Source: an uncultured Bacteroidales bacterium
Lineage (GTDB): Bacteria > Bacteroidota > Bacteroidia > Bacteroidales > UBA932
Direction: 5' to 3'
Length of the DNA: 64,000 bases
NCBI GenBank assembly: GCA_900545245.1
Contig: UQYV01000004.1
Span: forward strand, 1-64,000
Below the pieces are notes generated by a model. That model made no database searches, was not told the DNA's origin, and saw only the letters and a program-made list of their open reading frames with translations. The number at the start of each line of letters is the position of its first letter. Position 1 is the first letter of the stretch. Of this stretch, positions 8,560-18,450 are shown in pieces. The position numbers were made by a program, and so were the translations under genes.

Positions 8560-10530
8560 ATGGCTTTTCTTTCATTTAACAAATCCGAACTGGTGAATCT
8601 TGAGTATTCGCTCAAGAGGGAAATCATCGGCTCGAACAAGACGGGGGCGTATTGCAACACATCAGTTGTGGACTGCAACACGCGGCGCTATCATGGACTG
8701 CTGGCAGTTCCCGTCGACGCTTTCGGAGGAGAGAAGCACATTCTGCTTTCCGGCCTGGATGAGAGCATCGTGGTGAACCATAGACAGTTCAATCTTGGAA
8801 TCCATTGCTACGGCGATATCTATGAACCACGTGGACACAAGTACATCGTGGACTTCACCGCAGCTCCGGTTCCGACTCTGACCTACAAAATCGGAGAGAC
8901 GACCTTACGCAAATCCGTAATCCTCGCTCCCGATTCCGATCAGGTGATGATTAAATATGAAATCGTTTCCTCTCCGGCTTCCTGTGAACTTATTCTCAAG
9001 CCGTTCCTTGCGTTCCGCTGCATTCACAAGCTGACTAAGGAAAACCCTGAGGCACGCACCGGCTATCGTGAACTTGAAAACGGCGTTTCCTTCAATATGT
9101 ATGAAGGATTTCCGGACCTCAATCTCCAGTTCTCGAAGGCTTCGGAGTTCCGCTATGCACCGTCGTGGTACAAGGGAATCACCTACACCGACGAGTATCG
9201 CCGCGGATTCGACTGCAAGGAAGACCTCTTTGTCCCGGGCACATTCTCACTCAAACTCAGAAAGGGCGAATCTGTGATTGTTTCGGGCTCGACGGCTGTT
9301 GAAGACGCAAAAGGGCTCTCCCGCAAATTCACATCGATTGTAAAGAAAAAGGGAAATATAACATCCAATCTGGATCTTCTCAAGTACAATGCAGACCTTC
9401 TCATCTGCAACCGAAATGGTCACAAACAGATAGACGCCGGGTTGACGTGGCTTGAAACCGGACTTCTCCGAGAGACCATAGTCGCACTTCCGGGGCTCAC
9501 TCTCTATGCCGGAGCCGGGGCAAAAGAATTCGAGGAGATTCTCGACAATCTCATCGCTGACAATGCCGAGAGACTCTCCACCCGTACCACCCAGATTGAG
9601 GCTCCACTCAGAATTGCCGACGACCTCCAGCAGTACATCGCCTTTGGCGCAGACGCGAAAAAAGTCTGGAAAAAATATGGTCCTGTGATTAAGGGCATCA
9701 TTGAAAGCTATCTTCCTGGACATCGCGCGGAAGTGGCAGTTCACCCTAACGGACTTCTATGGGGTCAGAAATGGCGCACAGCCCTCTCTTGGATGAACGC
9801 CTATGTGAACGGAATTCCTGTGACGGAGCGTGCCGGCTACCAAGTCGAGACTAACGCATTCTGGTACAACGCAATTTGCTTCGCTCTTGAGATGGAGCAG
9901 AGATTTGCACCGAAAAACACCGCCTTTATCCAGAGGTGGAACGCCATCAAGACTTTGATTGATGAGAACTTCGAAAAGACATTCTGGATTCCCGAACGCG
10001 GCTATCTCGCAGACTATGTCGACAATGCCGGGCAGGGACCTGCGGTGCGTTCCAACCAGCTCTACGCCATCGCCCTGGAATATTCTCCGGTGAGCGACGA
10101 GAACAAGTCTTCAATTATGCAGACCATTGCAAACGAGTTGATTACAAGCCGTGGCATCCGCACCCTCTCGCCGAGAAACGAGGCTTACAGAGGAGTGTAC
10201 GAGGGCTCGCAAATTGACCGCGACCTCGCCTACCACCAGGGATGTGCCTGGATTATTCCGCTCGACTACTACATCGACCTGGCTTTCCGTATGGTTGGCC
10301 CTTCTTTCCTCAAGAGAGCCGAGTATCTCATCGAGGGCTTCTACAAAGACATCTACAAGCACGGCGTCGGGGCGTTCTCCGAACTTTACGACGGAGACCC
10401 TCCTCACGAGCCGCACGGTGCGATTTCATCGGCTTGCAGTACTGCGGCGCTGCTTCGTATAGAATATCTGCTTGACCGTTACCGCCAGCAGACTACAGAC
10501 AGGAAAGCGGTAAAAATAAAGGAGGAATAG
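8560..10530 (+). CDS. Glycogen debranching enzyme (amylo-alpha-1,6-glucosidase, GH133-like)
   Basis: 656-residue protein of the bacterial/archaeal debranching-enzyme type. The N-terminal domain contains SVVDCNTRRYHGLLAVP (about residues 30-50). The C-terminal (alpha/alpha)6 domain contains NGLLWGQKWRTALSWMNAY, AYHQGCAWIIPLDYYID and LYDGDPPHEPHGAISSA, close to the family's active-site regions. It hydrolyses alpha-1,6 branch points of glycogen left after phosphorylase action. It lies 28 bases after the branching-enzyme gene and 4 bases before the glycosyltransferase gene, which indicates one operon. No signal peptide is present, so it acts in the cytoplasm. Confidence 0.88.
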   Translation: MAFLSFNKSELVNLEYSLKREIIGSNKTGAYCNTSVVDCNTRRYHGLLAVPVDAFGGEKHILLSGLDESIVVNHRQFNLGIHCYGDIYEPRGHKYIVDFTAAPVPTLTYKIGETTLRKSVILAPDSDQVMIKYEIVSSPASCELILKPFLAFRCIHKLTKENPEARTGYRELENGVSFNMYEGFPDLNLQFSKASEFRYAPSWYKGITYTDEYRRGFDCKEDLFVPGTFSLKLRKGESVIVSGSTAVEDAKGLSRKFTSIVKKKGNITSNLDLLKYNADLLICNRNGHKQIDAGLTWLETGLLRETIVALPGLTLYAGAGAKEFEEILDNLIADNAERLSTRTTQIEAPLRIADDLQQYIAFGADAKKVWKKYGPVIKGIIESYLPGHRAEVAVHPNGLLWGQKWRTALSWMNAYVNGIPVTERAGYQVETNAFWYNAICFALEMEQRFAPKNTAFIQRWNAIKTLIDENFEKTFWIPERGYLADYVDNAGQGPAVRSNQLYAIALEYSPVSDENKSSIMQTIANELITSRGIRTLSPRNEAYRGVYEGSQIDRDLAYHQGCAWIIPLDYYIDLAFRMVGPSFLKRAEYLIEGFYKDIYKHGVGAFSELYDGDPPHEPHGAISSACSTAALLRIEYLLDRYRQQTTDRKAVKIKEE

Positions 10531-10534
10531 GATT

Positions 10535-11824
10535 ATGAGAGTACTTATGTTCGGTTGGGAATTCCCGCCACACATTGCCGGAGGGCTCGGAACTGCCTGC
10601 TACGGAATGACCAGGGGTCTTGCGGAGAACGGTGTCGAGGTGCTTTTCGTGATGCCGTCAGCCTCCGGGGACGAGGATCAGTCCTCCGTCCGCATCATAA
10701 ATGCGAGTGATGTGGCCGTTGACACCATGTCAGAGACGGTTGATGAATTTCTCGGAAAGGTCCGTTTCGTACATGTTGGTACCAATATGGTTCCGTATGT
10801 TTCGCCTGAGGACTTCTCCTCTGTCGTTGAGGAAGAGAGGGCGCGTCAGATCAAGGATTTCCGCATAACCTACGGCCAGAAATATCAGTTCTCAGGTAAG
10901 TACGGCACCAATCTTATGGAGGAGGTCGCCCGCTACGGAATGGTCGGAGGCACGATTGCGCTCCAGCATTGCGACGAGTTCGATGTCATCCACGCCCATG
11001 ACTGGCTGACCTATCTCGCCGGTATAGCCGCCAAGCAACTCACCGGCAAGCCGCTCGTGGTCCATGTGCATGCCACTTCGTTTGACCGTTCGAGCGACGA
11101 CAACATCGACCCCCGTGTCTATGATCTTGAGAAGAGGGGAATGGAAGCCGCCGACAGGGTCATCACGGTCAGTGAGCTCACGAGAAACATCGTCATCAAC
11201 AAATATGGCATTGACCCTGCAAAGGTTGTCACCGTCCACAATGCTGTGGACTTCTCCGGTCGTGCCGGCATCACCGTGCAGAGGGGAGTGAAAGACAAAA
11301 TTGTCACCTTCCTCGGCCGTGTAACCTATCAGAAAGGCCCTGAATACTTCATCGAGGCCGCGGCCAAAGTCCTGAAGAGATGCGACAATGTGCGTTTCGT
11401 TATGGCCGGCAGCGGAGATATGCTCAACAGATGTATCCGCCACGTGGCGCGCCTTGGCATTGCGGACCGTTTCCATTTCACAGGCTTCCTTCGCGGAGAC
11501 GATGTGAGGAAGATGTTCGCCCTGTCGGATGTCTATGTGATGCCTTCCATCTCCGAGCCTTTCGGAATTTCGCCTCTTGAGGCAATGCAGACCAATGTCC
11601 CTTCAATCATTTCCAAACAGTCCGGCTGCGCCGAGGTGCTGAAATATGCGCTCAAGGTTGATTTTTGGGATGTGGATGCCATGTCCGACGCTATTTATGG
11701 CTTGCTGAACTACCCGGCTCTCTCTGACTTCGCGACCCGCTGTGGCTACGATGAGGTGAACGCCCTCAAGTGGACGGCTGCCGCCGCTAAGGTCAAGGCG
11801 GTCTATGAGTCGGTCGTGAGATAA
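10535..11824 (+). CDS. Family 4 glycosyltransferase of the glycogen cluster
   Basis: 429-residue GT-B glycosyltransferase. The N-terminal glycine-rich acceptor loop WEFPPHIAGGLGTACYGM resembles that of glycogen/starch synthases. The C-terminal nucleotide-sugar domain has the usual FLGRVTYQKGPEYFIEA and the EX7E motif in SISEPFGISPLEAMQ. Proteins of this type commonly accompany glycogen genes in Bacteroidales and may extend or prime alpha-glucans from a nucleotide sugar; the exact reaction is inferred. The start codon lies 4 bases after the debranching-enzyme stop codon. Confidence 0.85.
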   Translation: MRVLMFGWEFPPHIAGGLGTACYGMTRGLAENGVEVLFVMPSASGDEDQSSVRIINASDVAVDTMSETVDEFLGKVRFVHVGTNMVPYVSPEDFSSVVEEERARQIKDFRITYGQKYQFSGKYGTNLMEEVARYGMVGGTIALQHCDEFDVIHAHDWLTYLAGIAAKQLTGKPLVVHVHATSFDRSSDDNIDPRVYDLEKRGMEAADRVITVSELTRNIVINKYGIDPAKVVTVHNAVDFSGRAGITVQRGVKDKIVTFLGRVTYQKGPEYFIEAAAKVLKRCDNVRFVMAGSGDMLNRCIRHVARLGIADRFHFTGFLRGDDVRKMFALSDVYVMPSISEPFGISPLEAMQTNVPSIISKQSGCAEVLKYALKVDFWDVDAMSDAIYGLLNYPALSDFATRCGYDEVNALKWTAAAAKVKAVYESVVR

Positions 11825-11880
11825 TCCGGAGACGGCAGAATGTGTGACAGCATGTGTTTGACAATAAAAGATTTATAAAT

Positions 11881-13083
11881 ATGAAAAAGTCAATTTGTCT
11901 GTATTTTCAGGTCCATCAGCCTAACAGGTTGAGACAGTACAGGTTCTTCGACATTGGGAAAAATTCCCACTACTACGATGACTTCACGAACCGCACCATC
12001 CTCAGGCGCATCGCGAAGAAGTGCTACCTTCCGATGAATGAGCTGCTTCTTGAACAGATTAAGGCGAACAATGGCGCGTTCAAGGTGGCTTTCTCAATCA
12101 CCGGCACTGCCCTTGAGCAGTTCGACCGCTACTGCCCGGAGGTTCTTGACAGTTTCCGTGCGCTTGCCCAGACCGGATGCGTGGAGTTCCTCTCCGAGAC
12201 CTACTACCACTCCCTCGCGTCTCTTGCTTCAGAGCCCGAGTTCAAGCATCAGGTTCTCAAGCACAAGGCAGCGATAGAGCATTATTTCGGACAGACTCCG
12301 GTGACTTTCCGCAACACCGAGCTTGTCTATTCGGACGACATCGCTGATATGGTCGATTCTCTCGGATTCAAGACCATACTCACCGAAGGTGCAAAGCACA
12401 TCCTCGGATGGCAAAGCCCTAACTTTGTCTACAAGACCACTGCAAAGCACGCCCAGAAACTTCTTCTGAGAAATTCCGGACTCAGCGACGACATCGCGTT
12501 CCGTTTCTCCGACAGAAATTGGGAGAACTGGCCGCTTACGACCGACAAATACCTCTCGTGGCTCAAGGCCGGCGACGGCGAGATAGTCAACCTCTTCATG
12601 GACTACGAGACCTTCGGAGAGCATCAGGCCGCGTCTTCGGGAATATTCGACTTTATGAAATATCTTCCATCCGCTATCATTGCTGACGGAGAGTTCGAGT
12701 TCGTGACCCCTTCAAGGGCAGCTAAGAAACACAAGGCTGTTTCCATTCTCGACATTCCTGATGCGATTTCATGGGCGGACGAGGAGCGCGACACTTCCGC
12801 ATGGCTTGGAAACGAGCTCCAGAACGAGGCGTTCAGCAAGCTCTACTCACTTTCTGAGAAGCTTTCCCTTTTGAACGATGCTGAGCTCTGGGCAGATTTC
12901 GGACATCTTCAGGAGAGCGATCACTTCTACTACATGTGCACGAAATATTTCTCAGACGGTGCCGTACACAAATATTTCAACCCGTATGACACCCCTTACG
13001 AGGCATTCATCAACTATATGAACGTATTGAGCGACTTCATGATCCGTGTGGATCAGGCATTGTCCTCAAAGGAACAGGAATAA
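11881..13083 (+). CDS. Glycoside hydrolase family 57 (alpha-amylase/4-alpha-glucanotransferase type)
   Basis: 400-residue GH57 protein. Conserved regions seen are FQVHQPNRLR near the N terminus, FLSETYYHSLASL, FRNTELVYSDDIA with the candidate nucleophile Glu, and LFMDYETFGEHQ with the candidate acid/base Asp. GH57 enzymes hydrolyse or transfer alpha-1,4 (sometimes alpha-1,6) glucan bonds. The ATG at 11881 is chosen over an in-frame GTG at 11854 because MKKSICLYF begins directly with the first barrel strand. It ends with TAA and the next gene begins at the very next base. It lacks a signal peptide, consistent with intracellular glycogen turnover. Confidence 0.9.
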   Translation: MKKSICLYFQVHQPNRLRQYRFFDIGKNSHYYDDFTNRTILRRIAKKCYLPMNELLLEQIKANNGAFKVAFSITGTALEQFDRYCPEVLDSFRALAQTGCVEFLSETYYHSLASLASEPEFKHQVLKHKAAIEHYFGQTPVTFRNTELVYSDDIADMVDSLGFKTILTEGAKHILGWQSPNFVYKTTAKHAQKLLLRNSGLSDDIAFRFSDRNWENWPLTTDKYLSWLKAGDGEIVNLFMDYETFGEHQAASSGIFDFMKYLPSAIIADGEFEFVTPSRAAKKHKAVSILDIPDAISWADEERDTSAWLGNELQNEAFSKLYSLSEKLSLLNDAELWADFGHLQESDHFYYMCTKYFSDGAVHKYFNPYDTPYEAFINYMNVLSDFMIRVDQALSSKEQE

Positions 13084-16000
13084 ATGGAAAACAACATCAT
13101 CAGGCCGGACTACCTTTTTGAAGTCAGCTGGGAAGTCTGCAATAAGGTCGGCGGCATCTATACGGTCATAGCGACCAAGGCATTAAACCTTAGGACAGAG
13201 TACAAGAGGCATCACATCCTCATCGGACCGGACGTGTGGATGCACACGGCAAGCAATCCGGACTTCACGGAGGACCCGCTACTGTTCAAGTCCTGGAAGG
13301 CAGCAGCTGCTGCGGAAGGACTCCGCGTGAGAATCGGAAAGTGGAACGTGCCGGGGCAACCTATTGCCATACTCGTGGACTTCAAGCAGTTCATCACCTC
13401 ACAGAACGAGATTCTGACGGAATATTGGAAGCGTTTCAGAGTGGATTCCCTCACCGGAAACTGGGACTACAGGGAATCGGCGCTCTTCGGCTACGCCGCC
13501 GGAAAGGTCATAGAGAGCTTCTACAAGTACAACCTCTATCCTTCCGACAAGGTCGTGGCGCAGTTCCACGAGTGGATGACTGGAGCCGGACTTCTTTATA
13601 TTAAGGGTACCGGGCTTCCGATTGCGACGGTCTTTACGACCCATGCGACTGTAATCGGGCGCTGCATCGCCGGCAACAACCTGCCTCTCTATGATGCTCT
13701 CGACAGCTACAACGCTGATGCCAAGGCGCGGGAATTCAATGTCATAGCCCGTCACTCTCTTGAGAATATTTCCGCGCAGAGCGCCGACGTGTTTACGACG
13801 GTCAGCGAAATCACCGCGCAGGAGTGTCGCCAGTTTCTCGGACGTGCTGTGGATGTGGTGACGCCCAACGGATTTGAACCGAGCTTCACTCCGTCCGACG
13901 AGGAATATCCGGCAAAGCGCAAGGAAGCCCGCAGGAAGCTCATCGGCGTGGCATCTGCCATGTCTGGGACAGCAGTCCCGGATGACGCCATGCTCATGTG
14001 CATCGGCGGACGCTACGAGTGGAAGAATAAGGGCATAGACGTGTTCATCGACGCGCTCGATCGCCTCAACCGTTCCAACTACAGCGGTCGTAACATACAG
14101 GCATTCATAATGATACCTTCGGGACACCACGGGGCAGACAAGGAACTTGTCGCCAAACTCGGAGGCAACGGTTCGTCATACACGACGCAGATTTCGCACT
14201 ATCTTATGAGTCCCGAGAATGACGCCATATCCCATCGTCTCGCTGACCTCGGGCTCGACAATTCGGAGCACACGAAGGTGAAGGTATATTTCATCCCGTC
14301 CTATCTCAACGGAAACGACGGAGTGTTCAATATGTCCTACTACGACCTCCTCAACGGAATGGACCTCGCAGTTTTCCCTTCTTATTACGAGCCGTGGGGC
14401 TATACCCCTTTGGAGTCCCTCGCGTTCAAGGTCCCTACTCTCACGACGTCCCTCGCGGGATTTGGACTGTGGGTTCGCGGACACTACGGGAAGCAGCACC
14501 CGGGCATCACGGTGGTCACGAGGAACGACTCGAACTACAACAACGTCGTCGAGGAGACCGTTGGAAGGATACGCGAGATAGCGTCTCTTACGGCCGAGAC
14601 TCGTCAGGGCTATATGGACAATGCCCGTGACGTGTCGAACATCGCGCTGTGGGAGAACAACATAGTCTATTACAAGGAAGCATATTCAAAGGCATTAAAT
14701 AAAGTTATATCAGAAAAAGGAGCATTCCCGGAATTCAGGGATGAGAAACCAATGGAGTACAAAAAGAATGAAGTAAATCAGCCGTCGTGGAGCAGTGTTT
14801 TCGTCTCAAGGCATTTGCCTGAGTCACTGAAGGATCTGGAGATTCTGTCAAAGAACCTCTGGTGGTGCTGGAACGAGTCGGCCAAGAATCTTTTCAAATC
14901 AATAGATCCGGAGAGCTGGAAGGCCTGCGGACAGAACCCGATTGCGCTGCTTGACCGCGTGAGCCTCAAAAATTTCAAGAAACTCAGCACGGATGTCGAG
15001 TTCCTCGGGCAACTTAAGGCGGTGAAAACTGAGTTTGACGAATATATGGGCCTGAAGGCGAAGAGGACGAACCCGTCGGTAGCGTATTTCTGTATGGAAT
15101 ACGGTCTTGACACATCGCTTAAGATTTATTCCGGCGGCCTCGGCATACTCGCCGGCGACTACCTCAAGGAGACCTCTGACATGAACGTGAACCTCGTTGC
15201 TGTGGGACTTTTCTACCGCTACGGCTATTTCACACAGATTCTCTCCGCACAGGGAGCGCAGGTTTCCAAGTATGACGCACAGGACTTCATGAAGACCCCG
15301 GCCGAGCCTGTCCGCGACAAGGACGGCAACTGGGTGACAATCAGTATCGCTTTCCCTGGAAGGAACATCAATGCGCGTCTTTGGCTCGTAAATGTCGGAA
15401 GGACAGAACTCTATCTTCTCGACACGGACTATGAGGACAACCTTCAGGAGGATAGGGAGGTTACCTACCACCTCTACGGAGGCGACTGGGAGAATCGTCT
15501 GAAGCAGGAGCTTCTCTTGGGAGTCGGTGGAATCCGTGCTCTTCGCAAGATTGGCTACTGGCCGCAGGTATATCACTGCAACGAGGGTCATGCCGCATTC
15601 ATCGGCCTTGAGAGGCTTCGCGAGTACATTGAGAAGCAGAACCTCAGTTTTGGCGAGGCTATGGAAGTAATCCGCTCGTCATCGCTTTACACGACACATA
15701 CACCGGTTCCGGCAGGCCACGATGCGTTCGATGAAGGACTTCTCCGCAAGTACATCGGTCACTATCCGCAGCGTCTGAAGATTGACTGGGAGACCCTCAT
15801 GGGCCTTGGCAAGTTGAACGGTGCCGACCCTAACGAGAAATTTTCGATGAGTAATCTCGCCGCCAACATTTCCCAGGAGGTGAACGGAGTTTCATGGCTG
15901 CACGGCAAGGTGAGCCAGGACATCTTTGCTCCTATGTACCCGGGCTATCTGCCTGAGGAGCTGCACGTAAGTTATGTCACCAACGGAGTTCACTATCCGA

Positions 16001-17319
16001 CTTGGACAGCTCCTGAGTGGAAGGAAATTCATTCCAAGGTATTCGGAAAGGAATTTGAAACGCACCACTACGACAAGAGTTGCTTCGAGGGTATCTACAA
16101 GGTGACAGACGAAACTGTCTGGAATGTCCGTACTGAACTTCGCAAGAAGCTTATCGCGGAGGTGAAGGAGCGTCTTTCGGACACCACGGCTGCGAACCAC
16201 TATTCTCCGCGACAGATTGTGACCATAAAGGACACCTTGCGCGACGATGTGCTCACCATCGGATTTGCCCGCCGTTTCGCAACATACAAGCGTGCGCACC
16301 TTCTCTTCCGTGACCTCGACCGTCTCGACGAGATTGTGAACAATCCGGAGCGTCCGGTGCAGTTCCTCTTTGCAGGAAAGGCACATCCTGCTGACAAAGC
16401 GGGTCAGGATCTCATCAAGATGATTGTTGACATCTCCAAGCAGGAGCGTTTCATCGGAAAGATCGTGTTTGTGCCTAACTACGACATCACTCTCGCAAAA
16501 TACCTCGTTCAGGGAGTCGACGTCTGGATGAACAATCCGACCCGTCCTCTTGAGGCTTCCGGAACATCGGGAGAAAAGGCTGCGATGAACGGCGTGATGC
16601 ACTTCTCCGTTCTTGACGGCTGGTGGGTAGAGGGTTACAAGCCTGGCTGCGGATGGGCACTGCCTATGGAGCGCACCTACGACGACCAGAACTATCAGGA
16701 CGAACTTGATGCTGCAACAATCTACACGATTATCGAGAACGACATCGCTCCTACATTCTATCACAAGGACCCTGCTACAGGACGTTCGGCTTCATGGATT
16801 GAGTATGTGAAGAACACTGTGGCTCAGGTGGCATGCAACTTCACAACGAACAGGATGCTCACCGACTATGTGAACCAATACTACAATCCTCAGTCTGCGC
16901 GTTATGAGTCTCTCGTTGCGGATGACTACAAGGTTGCCCGCGAGATTGCCTCTTGGAAGAAGCGTCTGCGTCGCGCATGGGGACAGGTTGAGGTCGTTTC
17001 TGTCAGCAAGCCGGACAGCTCTGCTGGAAATGTGTCCATAGGACATGAGTACAGGGCAGGAGCCGTCCTCAACATCGGAGATCTTGACCCGCAGGAGATT
17101 GGAGTCGAGTTCCTTTTCGCTACACAGGACGCCAAGAACAGAATGCACATAGTCGAGAGATGTGAGTGCGCTCCAGTTGAGGTGAACGACGGTATCGTGA
17201 GATATGAGACTTCCGTTCTTCCTGAGACCACAGGTGTCTATCAGGTTGCCGGCCGCATCTATGCGAAGAACCCGCTTCTGCCTCATAGACAGGATTTTGA
17301 ACTCGTGAGATGGCTGTAA
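13084..17319 (+). CDS. Fusion of GT3 glycogen synthase and GT35 alpha-glucan phosphorylase
   Basis: 1411-residue bifunctional chain. Residues 1 to about 540 form a GT3 glycogen synthase of the fungal/animal kind: SWEVCNKVGGIYTVIATKA at the start and the EX7E catalytic pair in YYEPWGYTPLES. From about residue 560 the chain continues as an alpha-glucan phosphorylase of the type with a DUF3417 N-terminal part (LSKNLWWCWNESAKNLF). The PLP-binding Lys is K1165 in EASGTSGEKAAMNG, followed by VLDGWWVEGY. One polypeptide thus carries opposite activities, chain elongation from a sugar nucleotide and phosphorolytic release of glucose 1-phosphate. It abuts the GH57 gene with no gap and overlaps ribF by 10 bases. 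Confidence 0.92.
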   Translation: MENNIIRPDYLFEVSWEVCNKVGGIYTVIATKALNLRTEYKRHHILIGPDVWMHTASNPDFTEDPLLFKSWKAAAAAEGLRVRIGKWNVPGQPIAILVDFKQFITSQNEILTEYWKRFRVDSLTGNWDYRESALFGYAAGKVIESFYKYNLYPSDKVVAQFHEWMTGAGLLYIKGTGLPIATVFTTHATVIGRCIAGNNLPLYDALDSYNADAKAREFNVIARHSLENISAQSADVFTTVSEITAQECRQFLGRAVDVVTPNGFEPSFTPSDEEYPAKRKEARRKLIGVASAMSGTAVPDDAMLMCIGGRYEWKNKGIDVFIDALDRLNRSNYSGRNIQAFIMIPSGHHGADKELVAKLGGNGSSYTTQISHYLMSPENDAISHRLADLGLDNSEHTKVKVYFIPSYLNGNDGVFNMSYYDLLNGMDLAVFPSYYEPWGYTPLESLAFKVPTLTTSLAGFGLWVRGHYGKQHPGITVVTRNDSNYNNVVEETVGRIREIASLTAETRQGYMDNARDVSNIALWENNIVYYKEAYSKALNKVISEKGAFPEFRDEKPMEYKKNEVNQPSWSSVFVSRHLPESLKDLEILSKNLWWCWNESAKNLFKSIDPESWKACGQNPIALLDRVSLKNFKKLSTDVEFLGQLKAVKTEFDEYMGLKAKRTNPSVAYFCMEYGLDTSLKIYSGGLGILAGDYLKETSDMNVNLVAVGLFYRYGYFTQILSAQGAQVSKYDAQDFMKTPAEPVRDKDGNWVTISIAFPGRNINARLWLVNVGRTELYLLDTDYEDNLQEDREVTYHLYGGDWENRLKQELLLGVGGIRALRKIGYWPQVYHCNEGHAAFIGLERLREYIEKQNLSFGEAMEVIRSSSLYTTHTPVPAGHDAFDEGLLRKYIGHYPQRLKIDWETLMGLGKLNGADPNEKFSMSNLAANISQEVNGVSWLHGKVSQDIFAPMYPGYLPEELHVSYVTNGVHYPTWTAPEWKEIHSKVFGKEFETHHYDKSCFEGIYKVTDETVWNVRTELRKKLIAEVKERLSDTTAANHYSPRQIVTIKDTLRDDVLTIGFARRFATYKRAHLLFRDLDRLDEIVNNPERPVQFLFAGKAHPADKAGQDLIKMIVDISKQERFIGKIVFVPNYDITLAKYLVQGVDVWMNNPTRPLEASGTSGEKAAMNGVMHFSVLDGWWVEGYKPGCGWALPMERTYDDQNYQDELDAATIYTIIENDIAPTFYHKDPATGRSASWIEYVKNTVAQVACNFTTNRMLTDYVNQYYNPQSARYESLVADDYKVAREIASWKKRLRRAWGQVEVVSVSKPDSSAGNVSIGHEYRAGAVLNIGDLDPQEIGVEFLFATQDAKNRMHIVERCECAPVEVNDGIVRYETSVLPETTGVYQVAGRIYAKNPLLPHRQDFELVRWL

Positions 17320-18230
17320 TTGCCACTGGATTTTTTGACGGAGTCCACCTCGGGCATCGGTCGGTCGTGAAACAACTTGTCGCGGCCGCCCGTGAGCGCG
17401 GGACGGACTCCGTGGTCGTTACTTTCCGTCCGCATCCGCGTGCGGTACTTCAGCAAGATGCCCCGCAGCTGCGTCTGTTGACGTCTTTTTCTGAAAAGCG
17501 TGCTCTTCTCCGCTCTCTCGGCATCGACAGGTTGGAGGTGATTCCATTTACGCGTGAGTTCGCTTCGTTGACTGCGGAACAGTACATCCGCGACTGGCTC
17601 ATCGGACGCTTCGGCTGTACGGCGATGGTATTCGGCTACGACAACAGGGTCGGTTCCGACGGGGCCGACGCCGCGGCTGTCAGCACCATTGCCTCAAGTC
17701 TCGGTGTGGAGTTAATTCCGTGCACGGCACTCGGTGACATCAGCTCGACGAAGATTCGGGGAGTTCTTTCCGCCGGGGAAGTGGAGACGGCTTCGGCGAT
17801 GCTCGGCTACGACTATTTCCTCAATGGGGTGGTGGTTCCGGGCAACCGCATAGGCCGTACTCTCGGCTTCCCGACAGCGAACATGCAGCTCTACGAGCCT
17901 CTGAAGCTCATTCCTGAGAACGGAGTGTATCTGGTGAGGGTGGAATTTCCTGAATCGGACGACGATGTCGTGCCATCTTCTTTTTCTTGCGGATGCCGTT
18001 ACGGTATGTGCAACATAGGCTCCCGCCCTACGGTGAACATCGGCACAAATGTCACAATCGAGACCAACATCTTCGATTTCGATGAGGATATCTACGGTCT
18101 CCCGCTCAGAATTTCATTCATGAAACGTCTTCGTGGCGAAACGCGCTTCTCCTCCACCGCCGCCCTTCGCGACCAACTCGCGCTCGACCGAGCCGCCTGC
18201 CTTGAAATTCTCGGCCGAGTTGCCGAATGA
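17310..18230 (+). CDS. ribF: Bifunctional riboflavin kinase / FAD synthetase
   Basis: 306-residue RibF that phosphorylates riboflavin to FMN and adenylates FMN to FAD. The N-terminal adenylyltransferase domain has TGFFDGVHLGHRSVV, the (H/G)xGH nucleotide motif, and SSTKIRGVLSAG. The C-terminal riboflavin kinase domain starts near residue 180 with GNRIGRTLGFPTANM and ends at about 300. The ATG lies 10 bases inside the upstream phosphorylase fusion gene in another frame, so the two are translationally coupled although their functions are unrelated. A GC-rich hairpin directly after the stop probably ends the whole transcript. Confidence 0.95.
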   Translation: MAVIATGFFDGVHLGHRSVVKQLVAAARERGTDSVVVTFRPHPRAVLQQDAPQLRLLTSFSEKRALLRSLGIDRLEVIPFTREFASLTAEQYIRDWLIGRFGCTAMVFGYDNRVGSDGADAAAVSTIASSLGVELIPCTALGDISSTKIRGVLSAGEVETASAMLGYDYFLNGVVVPGNRIGRTLGFPTANMQLYEPLKLIPENGVYLVRVEFPESDDDVVPSSFSCGCRYGMCNIGSRPTVNIGTNVTIETNIFDFDEDIYGLPLRISFMKRLRGETRFSSTAALRDQLALDRAACLEILGRVAE

Positions 18231-18270
18231 TTGAGGGGGGCCCAAAAGTCTTTTGCTCCCCCTCTCTCAA
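18231..18270 (+). terminator. Hairpin terminator after ribF
   Basis: TTGAGGGGG (18231-18239) pairs with CCCCCTC...CAA (18258-18270) around an A/T-rich loop, immediately after the ribF stop codon. There is no long T-run, so it is an atypical or bidirectional terminator. Confidence 0.6.
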
Positions 18271-18323
18271 ATTGTCATTTCGTGGAGCTTGGTGTGATGA
18301 AATTCAAAATCCTTAAATTAGAT

Positions 18324-18366
18324 GACTTACGGATGAGTAAAAAATCGTATTACTCGTCCGTAAGTC
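18324..18366. promoter_or_regulatory. Inverted repeat 1 upstream of the DUF234 ATPase gene
   Basis: A 17-bp arm GACTTACGGATGAGTAA (18324-18340) is repeated as reverse complement at 18350-18366 with one mismatch and a 9-base centre. It is one of two tandem palindromes built from the same half-site. Confidence 0.65.
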
Positions 18367-18378
18367 AATTTTTTTACC

Positions 18379-18419
18379 ACTTACGGATAAGTAAAAATTA
18401 AAAATACTTGTCCGTAAGT
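18379..18419. promoter_or_regulatory. Inverted repeat 2, overlapping the -33 region
   Basis: A 15-bp arm ACTTACGGATAAGTA (18379-18393) is repeated as reverse complement at 18405-18419 with one mismatch and an 11-base centre. The right arm contains CTTG (18407-18410), which sits exactly 19 bases before the -7 box of the ATPase gene. Confidence 0.65.
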
Positions 18420-18450
18420 CTTTTTTTTATACCTTTGCGGACGAGTAATA
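18407..18450 (+). promoter_or_regulatory. Promoter of the DUF234 ATPase gene with a third operator half-site
   Basis: CTTG (18407-18410), a 19-base spacer and TACCTTTG (18430-18437) form a Bacteroidota promoter. GCGGACGAGTAA (18437-18448) over the predicted start of transcription repeats the half-site of the two palindromes. A protein bound here would block transcription. Confidence 0.55.
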
